Shown: piece by piece, positions 61,443 through 64,000 of the stretch | Numbering within the stretch: the first letter of the stretch is position 1 | Layout of the letters: each line of letters opens with the position of its first letter | The notes under the pieces: model-generated | The model's input: the letters and a program-made list of their open reading frames with translations, nothing else | What the model was told of the DNA's origin: nothing | The model's database searches: none | From: Enterocloster hominis (ex Liu et al. 2021) | GTDB taxonomy: Bacteria; Bacillota; Clostridia; Lachnospirales; Lachnospiraceae | Assembly (NCBI GenBank): GCA_014385265.1 | Contig: JACRTJ010000010.1 | Span: forward strand, 34,588 to 98,587 | Direction: 5' to 3' | DNA: 64,000 bases | Program-made: the position numbers and the translations under genes

Positions 61443-61486
61443 GGGGCGCTGCCCGGTCATCCATACAGATGATCCAGCAGCGCCCC
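61443..61486. terminator. Stem-loop between the convergent radical SAM and M20 genes
   Basis: GGGGCGCTGC and GCAGCGCCCC pair around 24 bases. There is no following T-run on the forward strand, but the reverse strand shows AAAAGG/CCCCTTTT at its end, so it works best for the leftward gene. Confidence 0.6.
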
Positions 61487-61513
61487 TCCGGCGTCCGTGA
61501 TATAGTCCGCTTT

Positions 61514-62959
61514 TTATTTTGTCATTCCGATGGCCCTGGGCCTGCATCCGTCCGGGATCGGGCAGTGATAGGTATCGCCCTCCAGCGTCTCCTCCATCTC
61601 AGCCCATGCCTCTTTGATGATCTCCGGGTCCTCGATCAGATCCACAGCGGCTCCCGCCATAGCCTTGGCCGCGTAGATCAGTCCCTTATGGGCCAGGCCG
61701 CTCTTGCCCTGGGAGACCACCTGCCAGGAATGGCCCGGCGTTCCTGCCGCCCATGTGGCCACATATGCCTGGGCGGTTGGGCAGTTCCAGCTCACATCGC
61801 CCACGTCGGTGGAGCCAAAGGACATGATCCCCACCGGATCAAAGGGTGCCACGAACCGGTACATGGCCTCGCCTCTGTGGGCCAGCACCTCTTTTTTCGT
61901 CTCCTTATCGCAGGTCTTCGCCACCTTTTCAATGGACTCATAGCAGCTTTCTCCCACGCTGTCGTGGATGGCCTGGGCCAGCTCCATTTCTTCCTTTGTA
62001 TACTCCGGCGCGCCAAGCTCCGTAAGGTTTTCCCACAGCTTCTTTGCGATCACCTTATTGCTCACCAGGTTGGAGCAGCCCTTCACAAAATCGATCTCCA
62101 CCCGGGTCTCCGTCATATGGGCCGCGCCTTCCGCGATCTTATTGACACGGCGGTAGATCTCCTCCACCTGTTTATTCTTTGGCGCACGGATCAGATAAAG
62201 CACCTCCGCATAGGGCTGCACCACATTGGGGGAATAGCCGCCGGTGTTTGTGATGGCGTAATGGATCCTGGCCTCGGGGACCACATGCTCCCGGAGGAAC
62301 TGAACGCCCATGTTCATTAACTCCAGGGCATCCAGGGCGCTCCTACCCAGATGGGGGGCTCCGCCTGCATGGGCGCTGGTGCCATAGAATTTATAGGCCA
62401 CCTGGTAGTTGGCCAGGGAGCTTCCCGTATCGGCCCGGGTCAGATCGCCGGGATGCCAGGTAATGGCCGCGTCAAGGCCGGAAAACGCGCCGCCCTTGGC
62501 CATAAACGCCTTGCCGGAGCCGCCTTCCTCGCCGGGACAGCCAAAATAGACCACTGTACCGGATTTTTTTGTCTCCTCCAGATATCTCTTAAGCCCTAAG
62601 GCCGCAGACAGAGAAGCCGCACCCAGCATGTTGTGGCCGCAGCCATGGCCCGGAGCGCCTGCATGGAGCTGCTTCTTTTCCGTGGCCCCTGCTTCCTGGT
62701 CCAGACCCGATAATGCGTCAAACTCTCCCAGGAAGCCGATCACCGGTTTCCCGGAACCAAAGGTACCCTTAAAGGCCGTTTCCACGCCTGCCAGTCCCTC
62801 TTCCACCTGAAAGCCCTCTTTTCTCAGCAGCTCGCAAAGGACCTTCATGGACTGATGCTCTGTAAAAGCAGTCTCTGCACATCCCCAGATCTGGTCGCTG
62901 GCCTCCAGGATCTCCGCCGATTTTTTGTCAATTTCCTCCCATACTGTCTGTTTTCCCAT
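61514..62959 (-). CDS. M20-family amidohydrolase (AbgB-like)
   Basis: 481 residues: PVIGFLGEFDALSGLDQEAG with the metal-binding Asp, GAPGHGCGHNMLGAASLSAA with the metal His, VYFGCPGEEGGSGKAFMAKG with the Glu pair, and SFGSTDVGDVSWNCP near the end fit peptidase family M20D, with AITWHPGDLTRAD and GTSAHAGGAPHLGRSALDAL from the lid domain. The best match by motif order is p-aminobenzoyl-glutamate hydrolase subunit B, acting on N-acyl amino acids or folate catabolites. Stand-alone gene with its own ribosome site AAAGG; no abgA neighbour. Confidence 0.88.
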   Translation of the reverse strand: MGKQTVWEEIDKKSAEILEASDQIWGCAETAFTEHQSMKVLCELLRKEGFQVEEGLAGVETAFKGTFGSGKPVIGFLGEFDALSGLDQEAGATEKKQLHAGAPGHGCGHNMLGAASLSAALGLKRYLEETKKSGTVVYFGCPGEEGGSGKAFMAKGGAFSGLDAAITWHPGDLTRADTGSSLANYQVAYKFYGTSAHAGGAPHLGRSALDALELMNMGVQFLREHVVPEARIHYAITNTGGYSPNVVQPYAEVLYLIRAPKNKQVEEIYRRVNKIAEGAAHMTETRVEIDFVKGCSNLVSNKVIAKKLWENLTELGAPEYTKEEMELAQAIHDSVGESCYESIEKVAKTCDKETKKEVLAHRGEAMYRFVAPFDPVGIMSFGSTDVGDVSWNCPTAQAYVATWAAGTPGHSWQVVSQGKSGLAHKGLIYAAKAMAGAAVDLIEDPEIIKEAWAEMEETLEGDTYHCPIPDGCRPRAIGMTK

Positions 62960-63212
62960 AGTCGTGTCACCTTTCCTTGAAAAATTCGCACCATTTGTTC
63001 TGAATATCTATATTTTACCATTATTTGCAAATACCGTCAATTCTTTTCGGACTTTAAGGCCGCAAAAAAGCCGCAAAAAAAGCCCCTGGGGCAGGAGCCG
63101 GAGGGCTGCCGGAGACGGAAAATCTCCTTGCACTTTTATGTAAGGAATGCTATACTTATACAAGCAATGCCCTGCAAAGAGGGCGAACGTGAAGACAACT
63201 GGAGGTATACCC

Positions 63213-63683
63213 ATGAACTGGAGCATCGTAATGAACGTCCTTTTCGTAGTCCTCATCATTGCAGCCATCGTGCTCGGTGTTCTGTACTACTTTGGACGAA
63301 AGCTGGAGAAACGTCAGGTTGAGGCCCAGGCCACCATCGACGCCGCCAAGCAGGTGGTAACGCTTATGGCCATTGACAAAAAGAAACTGAAGTTGAAGGA
63401 AGCCGGACTTCCGGCCATCGTTTATGAGCAGACGCCCTGGTACGCCAGGCGCGCCAAGATCCCGGTGGTAAAGGCCAAGATCGGTCCCAGGATCATGACC
63501 ATGATCGCCGATGAAAAGGTATTTTTACAGCTTCCCTTAAAGACCGAGGCCAAGGTCGTGATCAGCGGTATGTACATAACAGAGATCAAAAGCGTCCGCG
63601 GTGGGATCCCGCCTCTGCCGGAGAAGAAGAAATTCTTAGACCGGTTCAGAAAGAAAAAGGACGATCAGAAAAAGAACGCATAA
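63213..63683 (+). CDS. Membrane-anchored protein of unknown function (156 residues)
   Basis: Starts MNWSIVMNVLFVVLIIAAIV with one membrane helix (about 4-26), followed by a basic cytoplasmic part with KLEKRQVEAQATIDAAKQVV, two beta-rich stretches (PWYARRAKIPVVKAKIGPRI, KTEAKVVISGMYITEIKSVR) and a Lys-rich tail. GGAGG lies 8 bases before the ATG at 63213. I recognise no domain; single-helix proteins with such tails are often scaffolds or regulators at the membrane. Its transcript ends at the large hairpin at 63735-63801. Confidence 0.6.
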   Translation: MNWSIVMNVLFVVLIIAAIVLGVLYYFGRKLEKRQVEAQATIDAAKQVVTLMAIDKKKLKLKEAGLPAIVYEQTPWYARRAKIPVVKAKIGPRIMTMIADEKVFLQLPLKTEAKVVISGMYITEIKSVRGGIPPLPEKKKFLDRFRKKKDDQKKNA

Positions 63684-63734
63684 TAAAAGACAGGGGCTGT
63701 CGGTTAATACCGATTTTTTCCCCGGATAACAAAA

Positions 63735-63801
63735 GAATGAGACAGTCCGCAGAACTCCTGGCTTTTTCAGGGCTATGGTTTTCTGCCGGACTGTCTCATT
63801 C
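63735..63801. terminator. Large imperfect hairpin with T-run
   Basis: GAATGAGACAGTCCG (63735-63749) pairs with CGGACTGTCTCATTC (63787-63801), extended by CAGAA/TTCTG. CCCTTTTTG follows on the forward strand. It may be a terminator for the 156-residue gene or the end of the IS element that follows, or both. Confidence 0.6.
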
Positions 63802-63867
63802 CCTTTTTGTCTCCAATTTCAGGGCATAGTATCCCCTTGTTTGGCATTTTGGGAACGCTCATTGCCT

Positions 63868-64000
63868 TTAAGCAGTTTTTGGTTCCTTTTTCCCTTCGTA
63901 TTTTTCAATCTCATGATGCAGAAACCGGTGGTATTTCATGATATTCCGCCCGATCGCATACAGCATGAACTCTTTATACACCTTTTCTTTTGAACGGTAA
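63868..64000 (-). mobile_element. C-terminal end of an IS1182-like transposase (runs off the right edge)
   Basis: The reverse strand reads YRSKEKVYKEFMLYAIGRNI, then MKYHRFLHHEIEKYEGKKEP and a stop, the closing motif of many IS1182-family transposases in Firmicutes. Only 44 codons are in the window, so whether the gene is intact is unknown. The hairpin at 63735-63801, 67-133 bases away, could include a terminal repeat. Confidence 0.75.

Noticed and set aside
1..64000. CRISPR arrays, tRNA and rRNA genes
   Set aside because: No direct repeats with regular spacers and no cloverleaf or rRNA sequence were seen by eye in any intergenic region.

Overview
The window reads as chromosomal DNA of a spore-forming anaerobic Firmicute, most probably a Lachnospiraceae / Clostridium cluster XIVa member. 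The support is SipL-type and YtvI-type sporulation proteins, strong GGAGG ribosome binding sites, an oxygen-sensitive double-cubane reductase with its activase, selenocysteine use, an iron-dependent alcohol dehydrogenase, and a fairly GC-rich coding style. I cannot name the species. No tRNA, rRNA or CRISPR array was seen.

Layout. 0-9 kb: a truncated GntR regulator, an EamA exporter, a YtvI-like permease, an RluA-type pseudouridine synthase, a hemolysin III homologue, a DacF-like carboxypeptidase coupled to a GIY-YIG protein, SipL, a TtcA-like PP-loop protein and a PrcB-like lipoprotein. 9.2-15.1 kb: a five-gene operon behind a cobalamin riboswitch (lipoprotein CbiK-type chelatase, NEAT-like surface protein, FecBCD-type ABC transporter). 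15.1-22.5 kb: alcohol dehydrogenase, rpiB, aroC, lactonase, DEAD-box helicase, MFS exporter. 22.7-24.3 kb: an AT-richer HigBA toxin-antitoxin island with its own promoter, operator and terminator. 24.4-26.6 kb: a two-component system. 26.7-37.7 kb: a complete histidine-to-glutamate pathway (hutH, hutU, hutI, ftcD, cyclodeaminase, hutD) around a large BTAD/SARP-like ATPase regulator. 37.8-44.8 kb: metK with a SAM riboswitch, murA, a large membrane-anchored beta-propeller-like protein and a sugar nucleotidyltransferase. 44.9-48.7 kb: double-cubane reductase, activase and yedF, divergent from selD. 48.8-51.3 kb: citC and a citX-citG fusion without lyase subunits. 51.4-55.2 kb: an AT-rich scar with a truncated ATP-binding protein, a decayed relaxase, and a secreted metzincin-like protease paired with a lipoprotein. 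55.2-64 kb: acetyltransferase, thiM, a secreted glycosidase-like protein, a DHFR-like protein, two radical SAM enzymes, an M20 amidohydrolase, a small membrane protein, and the end of an IS1182-like transposase.

The most informative readings are these. (1) selD is a selenoprotein gene: an in-frame UGA at 47716-47718 replaces the catalytic cysteine, so the true gene starts at 47671. (2) hutH and hutU share an identical promoter geometry (TTGAC-N6-TKGAC-N10-TATAMT) with a too-long -35/-10 spacing, suggesting direct activation by the BTAD regulator encoded between them. (3) The riboswitch operon couples an exported CbiK-like chelatase to a NEAT-like surface protein and an importer. (4) The AT-rich island carries a cell-wall-binding protease whose HExxHxxGxxD, Met-turn and CxxC pattern suggests a new metzincin branch. 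All assignments come from reading motifs by eye; no database search was run.
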